The position numbers and the translations under genes are program-made. The notes under the pieces were generated by a model, which saw only the letters and a program-made list of their open reading frames with translations, made no database searches and was not told where the DNA came from. Shown here piece by piece: positions 52,331 to 60,548 of a stretch of DNA of 64,000 nt. The DNA lies in the NCBI GenBank assembly GCA_937922435.1, contig CAKZVT010000025.1, positions 14,706 through 78,705 on the forward strand. The letters run 5' to 3'. Position 1 is the first letter of the stretch. Each line of letters opens with the position of its first letter. The DNA is from an uncultured Prevotella sp. (GTDB lineage Bacteria; Bacteroidota; Bacteroidia; Bacteroidales; Bacteroidaceae).

Positions 52331-52831
52331 ATGAAGATAGAAGTTGTAAGACACCTCTTCACGTTCATCATATTATGTCTCGTGCAGGTGTTGGTGCTCA
52401 ACCACATCAACATTCTTGGCTGCGCCACGCCTTTGCTGTACATTTATTTCATCATGATGTTCAGGCGCGGCTACCCCAGATGGGCGGTGCTGATGTGGAG
52501 CTTCGCCATAGGCTTGTGCACGGACGTGTTCTCCAACACACCTGGCGTCGGCGCAGCGTCAGCCACTCTGCTCGGACTGCTGCAGCCGTATTTGCTCAAC
52601 CTGTTCGTGCAAAGGGACAGTCCGGACGACATGAAGCCGACGATGAAAGACTTGGGTACGGCGAAATTCGTTTATTATACCATCATTTGCGTGGTTGTAT
52701 TCAACCTGGCTTTCTTCAGCATCGAGGCATTCAGCTTTTTCAACTGGCTGCAATGGGTCAAGAACATAGGCGGAAGCTCCACGCTTACGGCCATCCTCAT
52801 CATCGTGATAGAGAACGTAAGGAAAAGATGA
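52331..52831 (+). CDS. mreD: Rod-shape-determining protein MreD
   Basis: A 166-residue integral membrane protein with about five transmembrane helices (LFTFIILCLVQVLVLNHINI, WAVLMWSFAIGLCTDVF, YYTIICVVVFNLAFFSIEA) and the family feature GLCTDVFSNTPGVGAASATLLG. Identification rests on these and on position between mreC and mrdA. Confidence 0.9.
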   Translation: MKIEVVRHLFTFIILCLVQVLVLNHINILGCATPLLYIYFIMMFRRGYPRWAVLMWSFAIGLCTDVFSNTPGVGAASATLLGLLQPYLLNLFVQRDSPDDMKPTMKDLGTAKFVYYTIICVVVFNLAFFSIEAFSFFNWLQWVKNIGGSSTLTAILIIVIENVRKR

Positions 52832-52863
52832 AAACAGCCCGTTAGCGTGAAAGTGAAAGGACA

Positions 52864-54717
52864 ATGGACAAGGACTACGGACTTGAAAACAGGAAATATG
52901 TAATCGGCGGAGTGGCAGTATTCATCGTCGTGGTGTACATCATACGCCTTTTCACGCTCCAAATAATGAGCGACGACTACAAGAAAAACGCCGACAGCAA
53001 CGCCTTCCTGAAGAAAGTCGAGTTCCCGGCGCGCGGCGTAATCTCCGACAGGAACGGCCGCCTGCTCGTCTATAACCAGAACGCTTACGACATAATGGTG
53101 GTGCCCAACGAGGCGAAAGGCCGACTCGACACACTTGAATTCTGCCAGTCGCTCGGCATAACGAAGGATTATTTCGACAAGAGGATGGCCGAAATAAAGG
53201 ACAGGAACAAGAATCCAGGCTACTCGCCGTTCACCCAACAGATGTTCATGAGCCGCCTGTCGGAAAAAGAATTCAGTGTTTTTCAAGAAAAAATATACCG
53301 TTTCCCCGGTTTTTACGTACAAAGACGTAGCATAAGGCAGTACACTACGCCTTATGCCGCGCACGTGCTTGGCGACGTGGCGGAAGTGTCCGAGAGCGAC
53401 ATCGAGGACGACCCGTACTACCAACCGGGTGACTACATCGGCAAACAGGGTGTAGAAAAATATTACGAAAAGCAGCTGCGTGGAGAAAAAGGCATGCAAA
53501 TCATGCTGCGCGACGCCCACGGACGCATACAGGGAAGCTACATGAACGGCAAGCTCGACCGACGTCCTATACCGGGAAAAGACCTTACCCTCAGCATCGA
53601 TTCCAAGCTCCAAGCCCTCGGCGAGCGGCTGCTTGAAGGCAAAATAGGCAGCATCGTAGCCATAGAACCGTCAACAGGCGAGGTGCTGTGCATGGTTTCC
53701 TCGCCTACTTTCGACCCACGCACAATGACCGGGCGCAAACGCAGCAAGACCCACCTCGCCCTTGCACGCAACCCGTGGAAGCCCCTGCTTAACCGCTCAA
53801 TCATGGGAGTTTACCCTCCAGGCTCCACATTCAAGACCACCCAAGGACTTACTTTCCTCAGCGAAGGCATTGTAACACCGAGCACGATGTTCCCCTGCCA
53901 CCACGGCTTTTACTGCCGCGGACTCCACGTAGGCTGCCACGGCCACGCCTCGCCTGTAAGCCTCATCCCGGCACTCGGCACATCGTGCAACGCCTACTTC
54001 TGCTGGGGCTTGTACTATATGCTCGGCAACAGGCGCAAGTACAAGACCGTACAGGAGGCCATGAACACGTGGCGCGACTACATGGTGAGCATGGGATTCG
54101 GCTACAAACTCGGCATAGACCTCTCTGGAGAGAAACGCGGACTAATCCCGAACGCGCAGTATTACGACAAACATTACAACGGTTCGTGGAACGGACTGAC
54201 TGTAATCAGCATCTCCATCGGCCAGGGCGAGGTGCTGTTAACTCCGCTGCAAATAGCCAATATGTGCGCAACCATTGCCAACCGCGGCTACTATTACACG
54301 CCACACGTTGTGCGGAAAGTCGAGGGAGAACAGCTTGACGCGAAATACAGGGAGAAACATTACACCAAGGCCGACCGCAAGGCATACGACTATATCGTGG
54401 CCGGCATGCGCCGCTCGGTGCTCAACGGCACGTGCCACGCAGCCAACCGACCCGACTACGAGGTGTGCGGAAAGACGGGAACGGCGCAGAACCACGGACA
54501 AGACCACTCCATATTCATGGGCTTCGCACCTATGGACAACCCCAAAATCGCCGTCGCCGTGTATGTAGAAAACGGCGGATTCGGAGCTGTCTACGGCGTA
54601 CCTATCGGCTCGCTGATGATGGAACAGTACATAAACGGTAAGCTCTCGCCCGAATCGGAGAAGAAAGCGGCGGAGTTCCAACACAGACGCATTGCTTATG
54701 GCGCATCTAACAGATAA
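52864..54717 (+). CDS. mrdA: Penicillin-binding protein 2 (peptidoglycan transpeptidase)
   Basis: A 617-residue class B PBP: N-terminal membrane anchor (about 12-32), pedestal domain (PARGVISDRNGRLLVYNQNAYDI, YTTPYAAHVLGDVAEV), and transpeptidase. The active-site motifs are all present: STFK (Ser in YPPGSTFKTTQG), SCN in GTSCNAYFCWGLY, and KTG in CGKTGTAQN. The extra Cys-rich segment CHHGFYCRGLHVGCHGH near residue 340 looks like a metal-binding loop of the type in some MrdA proteins. It overlaps the rodA start by about 20 bp. Confidence 0.96.
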   Translation: MDKDYGLENRKYVIGGVAVFIVVVYIIRLFTLQIMSDDYKKNADSNAFLKKVEFPARGVISDRNGRLLVYNQNAYDIMVVPNEAKGRLDTLEFCQSLGITKDYFDKRMAEIKDRNKNPGYSPFTQQMFMSRLSEKEFSVFQEKIYRFPGFYVQRRSIRQYTTPYAAHVLGDVAEVSESDIEDDPYYQPGDYIGKQGVEKYYEKQLRGEKGMQIMLRDAHGRIQGSYMNGKLDRRPIPGKDLTLSIDSKLQALGERLLEGKIGSIVAIEPSTGEVLCMVSSPTFDPRTMTGRKRSKTHLALARNPWKPLLNRSIMGVYPPGSTFKTTQGLTFLSEGIVTPSTMFPCHHGFYCRGLHVGCHGHASPVSLIPALGTSCNAYFCWGLYYMLGNRRKYKTVQEAMNTWRDYMVSMGFGYKLGIDLSGEKRGLIPNAQYYDKHYNGSWNGLTVISISIGQGEVLLTPLQIANMCATIANRGYYYTPHVVRKVEGEQLDAKYREKHYTKADRKAYDYIVAGMRRSVLNGTCHAANRPDYEVCGKTGTAQNHGQDHSIFMGFAPMDNPKIAVAVYVENGGFGAVYGVPIGSLMMEQYINGKLSPESEKKAAEFQHRRIAYGASNR

Positions 54718-56167
54718 ACAACCAAGCGTTCTCCGCTCATTGGACTGGTGGACAATAGCCATCTACCTGTGCCTGCTGGCATTCGGATGGCTAAGCGTCT
54801 GCGGCGCCAGCTACACCTACGGAGACACCGACATACTAAGCCTCGGCACACGCTCTGGCATGCAAATCGTGTGGATTGGCACTTCCATCTGCCTCGGTTT
54901 CGTGCTGCTGATGCTCGACGACAGGTTTTACGACACCTTCGCCTACATCATCTACGCCATCCTGTTGCTGCTGCTTTTCGCTACAATCTTCAACCCCCAC
55001 GAAATCAAAGGTTCGCGCTCGTGGCTCGTATTAGGGCCTTTGAGGCTGCAACCGGCCGAGTTCGCCAAGTTCGCCACCGCCCTGGCGGTTGCCAAGCTGA
55101 TGAGCACTTACGGCTTCAACATACGCCGATGGAAAGACTTTGCGGCCGCGTGCGCCGTCGTACTGCTGCCGATGATGTTCATCGTGGCGCAGAAAGAGAC
55201 AGGCTCCGCCCTCGTCTACATATCCTTTTTCCTAATGTTCTACCGCGAGGGGATGACAGGCAGCGTGCTGTTCACCGGCGTAGCGATGATAATCTACTTC
55301 GTGGTCGGAATACGTTACGAGGACACCTTGCTGCTCGACACAAACGCGTCGGTAGGCAAGTTCGCCGTGCTTACGCTCGTGCAGGTGTTCGTTTCGGGCA
55401 TGGTTTACACCTATTGCCACGAGAAGAGGCAAGCCCTCGCCCTGCTCGGCTACAGCCTCGGAGCTACTGTCTTGGCGCTGCTCTTTGCCGAGTTCGTCAT
55501 TCCGTTCGACGTAGTATGGGTTCAGCTGGCCGCCTGCACCGCACTTATCGGCTACCTTATATACAACGCCCTGAAGATGCGCATAAGGCATTACCTCTAC
55601 ATCGCGCTGTTCGCCGTAGGCTCAATCGCGTTTTTCTACTCAGCCGACTACGTGCTCAACAACATACTCGAACCACACCAGAGGGTGCGCATAAACGTAC
55701 TCCTCGGCCTTGAAGAAGACCTTTCGGGCGCAGGATACAACGTACACCAGAGCGAAATAGCCATCGGCTCGGGCGGTCTGAAGGGCAAAGGCTTCCTCAA
55801 CGGCACGCAGACCAAGCTGAAGTTCGTGCCCGAACAGGACACCGACTTCATCTTCTGTACCGTCGGCGAGGAAGAAGGCTTCCTCGGTTCGGCCGGTGTG
55901 CTGCTGCTGTTCCTCGCCCTCATACTGCGCCTCATCAAGATGGCGGAACGTCAGCCGTTCAAGTTCGGGCGCATCTACGGCTACTGCGTGTTGAGCATCT
56001 TCCTCTTCCACGTGTTCATCAACGTGGGCATGGTGCTCGGACTCACGCCCGTAATAGGCATCCCCCTGCCCTTCTTCAGCTACGGCGGCTCGTCGCTCTG
56101 GGGCTTCACCATCCTGCTCTTCATCTTCCTGCGCATTGATGCGGGGCGCAACCTTGTGAGGACATAA
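54698..56167 (+). CDS. rodA: RodA, SEDS-family peptidoglycan polymerase
   Basis: A 489-residue polytopic protein (about ten helices) with SEDS features such as GSRSWLVLGPLRLQPAEFAKF, the extracellular acidic/basic segments, HQSEIAIGSGGLKGKGFLNG and FSYGGSSLWGFTILLFIFLR near the C-terminus. It polymerises glycan strands of the lateral wall with PBP2. The ATG at 54698 is chosen over the TTG at 54692. Last gene of the cell-elongation operon. It is longer than enterobacterial RodA (about 370), with an extra set of helices in the middle, a usual trait in Bacteroidetes. Confidence 0.95.
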   Translation: MAHLTDKQPSVLRSLDWWTIAIYLCLLAFGWLSVCGASYTYGDTDILSLGTRSGMQIVWIGTSICLGFVLLMLDDRFYDTFAYIIYAILLLLLFATIFNPHEIKGSRSWLVLGPLRLQPAEFAKFATALAVAKLMSTYGFNIRRWKDFAAACAVVLLPMMFIVAQKETGSALVYISFFLMFYREGMTGSVLFTGVAMIIYFVVGIRYEDTLLLDTNASVGKFAVLTLVQVFVSGMVYTYCHEKRQALALLGYSLGATVLALLFAEFVIPFDVVWVQLAACTALIGYLIYNALKMRIRHYLYIALFAVGSIAFFYSADYVLNNILEPHQRVRINVLLGLEEDLSGAGYNVHQSEIAIGSGGLKGKGFLNGTQTKLKFVPEQDTDFIFCTVGEEEGFLGSAGVLLLFLALILRLIKMAERQPFKFGRIYGYCVLSIFLFHVFINVGMVLGLTPVIGIPLPFFSYGGSSLWGFTILLFIFLRIDAGRNLVRT

Positions 56168-56238
56168 TAAGGGAATAATGAAAAACGAAAAGTGAGAAAT
56201 CCGTTACCTTATTAATATATAGGCTGGAATAAAAACGA

Positions 56239-56267
56239 AAAACCCCGTGGCCGAGCCACGGGGTTTT
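56239..56267. terminator. Bidirectional terminator between rodA and fba
   Basis: A 13-bp stem AAAACCCCGTGGC/GCCACGGGGTTTT (56239-56251 / 56255-56267) with a 3-nt loop, between convergent genes. Partly self-complementary flanks with GAAAAGTGAGAAATCC and GGATTTTTCACTTTTC extend it on both sides. Confidence 0.92.
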
Positions 56268-56323
56268 CATTTATTATTTGAAAAATGTTGGATTTTTCAC
56301 TTTTCACTATTACCTTTTCACTC

Positions 56324-57328
56324 TTACTGAGCCAGCTTGTTGTCAGAGCCAAGCACCTCGACAATCTTGTGCTTGTACATCTCCTCCATGAGGTCGCGTG
56401 CCGGTCCGCAGTACTTGCGCGGGTCAAACTCGGCCGGTTTCTCTACGAATACCTTGCGGACAGCCGCCGTGAAGGCCAGACGAGAGTCTGAGTCGATGTT
56501 GATTTTGCAAACGGCGCTCTTGGCAGCCTTGCGGAGCTGCTCCTCGGGAATGCCCACTGCGTCGGGCAGCTTGCCGCCGTACTTGTTAATCATGTCAACA
56601 TATTCCTGGGGAACTGATGAAGAGCCGTGGAGCACGATGGGGAATCCAGGCAGCTTCTTCATGATTTCGTCGAGCACGTCGAATGCCAATGGAGGAGGCA
56701 CAAGGCGGCCAGTCTTCGGGTCGCGTGTGCACTGCTCGGGCTTGAACTTGTACGCACCGTGGCTTGTGCCGATAGAGATGGCGAGAGAGTCAACGCCTGT
56801 CTTACTTGTGAAGTCGATTACCTCTTCGGGCTTTGTATAGTGAGACTCCTCGGCAACAACCTCGTCCTCAACGCCGGCGAGCACTCCGAGTTCGCCTTCT
56901 ACGGTCACATCATACTGGTGAGCGTAGTCAACAACCTTCTTTGTCAGCGCTACGTTCTCGTCATAAGGCAGTGAAGAACCGTCAATCATGACAGAAGAGA
57001 AGCCCATGTCGACGCAGCTCTTGCAAAGCTCGAAGCTGTCACCGTGGTCAAGGTGGAGCACTATTTCAGGATGCTCGCAGCCCAGTTCCTTTGCATACTG
57101 CACCGCGCCTTCAGCCATGTAACGAAGAAGAGTCTGGTTAGCGTAGTTGCGTGCGCCTTTTGATACTTGCAGGATGACGGGCGACCTCAACTCTGAAGAA
57201 GCCTTGATGATAGCCTGCAGCTGCTCAAGGTTGTTGAAGTTGAATGCCGGAACGGCATATCCGCCGTTGATGGCCCTTGCGAACATGTCACGCGTGTTCA
57301 CCAAGCCAAGTGTCTTGTAACTTACCAT
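56324..57328 (-). CDS. fba: Class II fructose-1,6-bisphosphate aldolase
   Basis: A 334-residue zinc aldolase of glycolysis and gluconeogenesis (fructose-1,6-bisphosphate to dihydroxyacetone phosphate and glyceraldehyde-3-phosphate). Zinc and substrate motifs: LHLDHGDSFE, EGELGVLAGVEDEV, AISIGTSHGAYK and VLHGSSSVPQ, then INIDSDSRLAF. Length and start (MVSYKTLGLVNTRDMFARA) fit type B class II enzymes. It has its own promoter and a shared terminator. Confidence 0.96.
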   Translation of the reverse strand: MVSYKTLGLVNTRDMFARAINGGYAVPAFNFNNLEQLQAIIKASSELRSPVILQVSKGARNYANQTLLRYMAEGAVQYAKELGCEHPEIVLHLDHGDSFELCKSCVDMGFSSVMIDGSSLPYDENVALTKKVVDYAHQYDVTVEGELGVLAGVEDEVVAEESHYTKPEEVIDFTSKTGVDSLAISIGTSHGAYKFKPEQCTRDPKTGRLVPPPLAFDVLDEIMKKLPGFPIVLHGSSSVPQEYVDMINKYGGKLPDAVGIPEEQLRKAAKSAVCKINIDSDSRLAFTAAVRKVFVEKPAEFDPRKYCGPARDLMEEMYKHKIVEVLGSDNKLAQ

Positions 57329-57377
57329 AATTCAAAAAGTTTTATGTTATTATGAATAATCTGTCGTTATAACACTG

Positions 57378-57407
57378 CAAAGTTAACATTTTATTCGGTC
57401 AAAACAA
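57378..57407 (-). promoter_or_regulatory. Promoter for fba
   Basis: TAACTTTG (57378-57385, minus strand) with TTG 19 bp upstream; the leader is about 43 nt. Confidence 0.8.
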
Positions 57408-57577
57408 AAGGTTGCCGTGACTTTTAATGTTGCAATATGGTGAATTTTCAGATTAATTTCACATTGGCGGAAAACGCCGAGTTATTTTGGCAACTGAATT
57501 TTACAAAAATCTGCCAAATATGCGGCTGCACGAGAAAAAAAGAACGCCAAACGGCCTTGCCGCTGACGTTAAGGCAT

Positions 57578-57639
57578 AAAAAAAAGGAGTACCGCTGTAC
57601 TCCAACCTTGTTAACCTTAAATCTAATACTATGAAAAAC
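57578..57639 (-). ncRNA. Candidate small RNA, about 60 nt
   Basis: On the minus strand a full promoter (57646-57653 plus TTG 19 bp upstream) is followed about 35 bp later by the hairpin GGAGTAC/GTACTCC (57586-57592 / 57597-57603) and an eight-base T run (57578-57585). The transcript would hold no gene longer than a few codons. It is therefore a self-contained short transcription unit, in the 587-bp gap 57329-57915. A short translated peptide or a leader of fba is less likely, because the terminator intervenes. Confidence 0.6.
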
Positions 57640-57645
57640 ACGATG

Positions 57646-57675
57646 CAAAGGTACGGCTTTTTTCAACATTTGCAA
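57646..57675 (-). promoter_or_regulatory. Promoter of the candidate small RNA
   Basis: TACCTTTG (57646-57653, minus strand) with TTG exactly 19 bp upstream. The expected transcript start lies near 57639. Confidence 0.75.
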
Positions 57676-57748
57676 GGATTTTATTTTACAAAATGCGGAT
57701 AACGCGCGTTTTTATTGACGTAGGTCAAATGAGAAATTCTTTTTCTAC

Positions 57749-57917
57749 AGAAGTTAAAGGAGTTAAAGAAGTTAACGCTCGCTGTGCTCGCTAAGAAGTT
57801 AAAGACATTACTCTTGCATTTTATGTTACGTGATAAGGATGACAACCTACAAAGCATTTGTCTTTAACTTCTTAGCGAGCACAGCGAGCGTTAACTTCTT
57901 TAACTCCTTTAACTTCT
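57749..57917. repeat. Perfect 58-bp inverted repeat at the end of the MutS-like gene
   Basis: Arms 57749-57806 and 57860-57917 are identical inverted copies, built from AGAAGTTAAAG units and CGCTCGCTGTGCTCGC. The right arm covers two bases of the stop codon of the MutS-like gene (57916-57918). It would form a very stable terminator-like stem. Confidence 0.9.
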
Positions 57918-59775
57918 AATTGGAAAGTATATTCTTGAGCAGGAACGTGGCGTTCTGATTGCGCGCCACGCCGCGCGTTATCTTATAAGTATAGGTGATG
58001 TTGTCGGCCAGTTCTATTTCGAAGCACCAGTTGTGGAAGCGGTCGGGGTGCTCGTCCTCCATCTTCGACAGCTCTAAGTCGTGCGTGGCAATTATGCCCG
58101 TGACGGGCAGTTTGGCGACGGCTTCGAGGAAAAGGTGCGAGCCGTTGAGCTTGTCGAGCGAGTTTGTGCCTTTCAGTATTTCGTCGAGTATAATGAGAGT
58201 GCGCCCTGCTTGGCGGCAGCTTTCGAGCAGTTGGCGCAGTCTCAGCAGCTCGGCGTTGAAGTAGCTGATGCCCCGGCTGAGGTCGTCTGTGGTGCGCATA
58301 CTGGTGAAGAGGTTGAAAGCCGACACACGCAACGAGTCGGCAAACACGGGCAAACCGTTCATTGCGAGCACGTAGTTCACGCCGACCGAGCGCAGGAAGG
58401 TGCTCTTCCCGGCCATGTTCGCGCCCGTTACGATGTAATACTCGCCGTCGGCAATGGTGAAGTCGTTGCGCACCGCCCCGTCGCCAAGGAACGGATGGTA
58501 CAGCCCTTTGGCCTCGTAAACCACGCTGCCGGCATCCACCACCTCGGCATTCACGGCCTGCGGCTCGTTGTAACGGAACACGGCCATCGACACCAAGGCG
58601 TCCATTCGGCTCACGGCGTCAATCCATCCGTCCATGCTCCCCATATAAGTGCGCTGCCACTTCAAGAACCGCCGCACGAGGAAATAGTCGCTCATGGCGA
58701 ACATGTTGAACAGTATGAGGCCGATGAAGTTGCCCCGGCGGTCGAGACTGTTCAGTATTTCAGACAGCTCTCCGAACGAAGCCGGCGCACCTCCGCCGCC
58801 CTCCGTCAGCGCGGCTTGCAGGCTTTTCAGCTCCTCACTGGCAAAACCGGCCTTGGTTATATGGCCGAGCAGGCCGATGTATGCCTGCATGTGAGCATGT
58901 ATCTTCTCTACGGCGCGGCTTATGTCGTGGATTGATTTCGAGTTGAGACCTATGACAACGAACATCTGCACCACGCCCCACAGCACGGCGAGCGTAGCCG
59001 GAACAACGCCTGCCACGGCCAACACGATGAGCACGAGGAAGCATACCATCGCGGCTGCGGCCACTGCCTTGGTCCACCCCTGCCCCGCCTTGGGGGCTAT
59101 GCGCCTGCCAGCCACGTCGCCGACGGCGCGCAGTATTTCATTGGAGTCAATACGGCTGTCGTCGCTGTCGCCGCTGGTGTCGGGTTTTACGCCCAACGCC
59201 AGGAAGGCCGACCGCCACTGCTCCAGCCCGGCCAGCTCGTTTATGGCCTCGCGCCTGCGCTCCACCGCCGCCCTGTCTTTCAGCAGACTGCCCAGCCATT
59301 GGGCCAAAGTGTCGCCGCCGCCCGTCGTCACCGTGCGGTTGATGCGGTTGTAGAGGGAGTCGTGACCGTATATGTCCATGTCGAAAGTGAAGGCGTGCTG
59401 CGGGTCTTTATACCTGCTTCCACCGCCGAAGCATGAATAGTCGCCGGCCAGGTACTTCAGTTCGCGGCTGTAGACGGTTAGCAGACGCTTGCGGCGCTCT
59501 ATCCTCCGGCCGTTCTTAACGTCGGCCTTGCGCACCACGGCGTACACCGCCAGCATGGCCAGCGCAGCCACAAGCCACTGCGCGGAGAAGTCCCTTACGC
59601 AGTAGACCACCACCGCAACGATAGCCAATCCGAACGAAAACAGCTCCGTCATGATGTACGTCACGTTGTTTTTCTTCAACTGCCGTATTTCGGCCGACAG
59701 CCTGTCAACCTGTCCCTGGTAAAAAGCGGCAAGCCCGGCCTTGTCCGCGTATTTCTTGTTTTCCATCGTTTCCAT
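57916..59775 (-). CDS. Membrane-anchored MutS-like ATPase
   Basis: A 619-residue protein whose C-terminal third is a MutS-type ATPase: Walker A GANMAGKST, Walker B LIILDEILKGTN and IIATHDLELSKM. Two helices lie near the N-terminus (about 40-80, ELFSFGLAIVAVVVYC and WLVAALAMLAVYAVV) and two more around residue 235-280 (AAAAMVCFLVLIVLAVAGVVP and LAVLWGVVQMFVVIGL). It has no mismatch-binding domain or Smr nuclease. Such membrane MutS homologues are common in Bacteroidetes and uncharacterised. Mismatch repair is unlikely from its build. Two ATG codons, three codons apart, can start it. Confidence 0.85.
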   Translation of the reverse strand: METMENKKYADKAGLAAFYQGQVDRLSAEIRQLKKNNVTYIMTELFSFGLAIVAVVVYCVRDFSAQWLVAALAMLAVYAVVRKADVKNGRRIERRKRLLTVYSRELKYLAGDYSCFGGGSRYKDPQHAFTFDMDIYGHDSLYNRINRTVTTGGGDTLAQWLGSLLKDRAAVERRREAINELAGLEQWRSAFLALGVKPDTSGDSDDSRIDSNEILRAVGDVAGRRIAPKAGQGWTKAVAAAAMVCFLVLIVLAVAGVVPATLAVLWGVVQMFVVIGLNSKSIHDISRAVEKIHAHMQAYIGLLGHITKAGFASEELKSLQAALTEGGGGAPASFGELSEILNSLDRRGNFIGLILFNMFAMSDYFLVRRFLKWQRTYMGSMDGWIDAVSRMDALVSMAVFRYNEPQAVNAEVVDAGSVVYEAKGLYHPFLGDGAVRNDFTIADGEYYIVTGANMAGKSTFLRSVGVNYVLAMNGLPVFADSLRVSAFNLFTSMRTTDDLSRGISYFNAELLRLRQLLESCRQAGRTLIILDEILKGTNSLDKLNGSHLFLEAVAKLPVTGIIATHDLELSKMEDEHPDRFHNWCFEIELADNITYTYKITRGVARNQNATFLLKNILSN

Positions 59776-59791
59776 TTATAATATGTGACTA

Positions 59792-59799
59792 CAAAATTA
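59792..59799 (-). promoter_or_regulatory. -7 element for the MutS-like gene
   Basis: TAATTTTG on the minus strand, 17 bp before the ATG; no clear -33 TTG. The 773-bp gap 59776-60548 further holds AT-rich sequence with no gene, the palindromes at 60054-60242, block J and a degenerate G/C-rich arm. Confidence 0.4.
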
Positions 59800-60053
59800 A
59801 CATTTTAACGCCATCCGCCGACCCACAGGCCACGTAAAAAAGGTTAAACGGCACTCTTCCGTACCAAGGCGGAAATAAGATTACCACACAAAAACAAAGG
59901 TTTCAACAACCGTTTTTCAGCTGTTTTTCAACGGATTACAGCTTTATTATAAATATAATTATTATCTTTTCAATAATTATACGGAGCTGATTTGCCTGCC
60001 AGATGTTTATCTTCAGGGAATGGCTTAGGCTTATGTATTAAGCCAAAAGGCTT

Positions 60054-60242
60054 GCGGATGAACCCCTTTCGGTTTTCATCCGCAGTTTAGGTGTAAGCAT
60101 ACTTGTTCCGTCGGATTTGCAATCCGACGGTTTCTAAGTGCGGATTTGCAATCCGCTCACCAACATACATCATTTTATAGATGTGCGGTTCAAGCGGATT
60201 ACAAATCCTTATAATAAATTTCGACGGATTGCAAATCCGCCG
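60054..60242. repeat. GGATTTGCAATCC / GCGGATGAA palindromes (REP-like)
   Basis: Hairpin GCGGATGAA...TTCATCCGC (60054-60083), then four near-palindromic units: 60108-60130, 60140-60156, 60191-60210 and 60223-60242, each reading CGGATTTGCAATCCG or its close variant. The GCGG...CCGC ends recur near 63940-63965. It appears only between genes. Confidence 0.85.
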
Positions 60243-60329
60243 AAACATATTACACACCGCCTGAATAACAGTAGAATGTATATGCGTATTGGCTTTATTT
60301 TCCATACACCCGAACTACGGACGAACCAC

Positions 60330-60412
60330 GAAAAGCCACCTTTCGCCTTCCAAAAGGCCATCAATTGCACGCTAAAAGGCCGCCTTTCGCATTGCGAAAG
60401 GCGGCCTTTTAA
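60330..60412. repeat. AAAAGGCC palindrome array, block J
   Basis: Four units (CGAAAAGCCACCTTTCGC, CCAAAAGGCCATCAATTGC, CTAAAAGGCCGCCTTTCGC, GCGAAAGGCGGCCTTTTAA) about 20 bp apart, followed by CACTGATTATCAATAA. Confidence 0.85.
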
Positions 60413-60548
60413 AACAGCACTGATTATCAATAACTTACAGAGATGTGCTTGTCGGGACGATAAAACGTTCCTAAATACATTGCAGCAAATCAAGCTCCTC
60501 TTCCAAAAGAGGGCTGAGGTGGGTATTTACTCCGTGTTAACACGCGCA

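Noticed and set aside
57437..57634. Open frame of 65 codons between fba and the MutS-like gene
   Set aside because: Low-complexity A-rich content, overlaps the small-RNA terminator, and has no promoter or recognisable protein features.
57916..59775. MutS2 assignment
   Set aside because: No Smr domain, wrong length, and several transmembrane helices.
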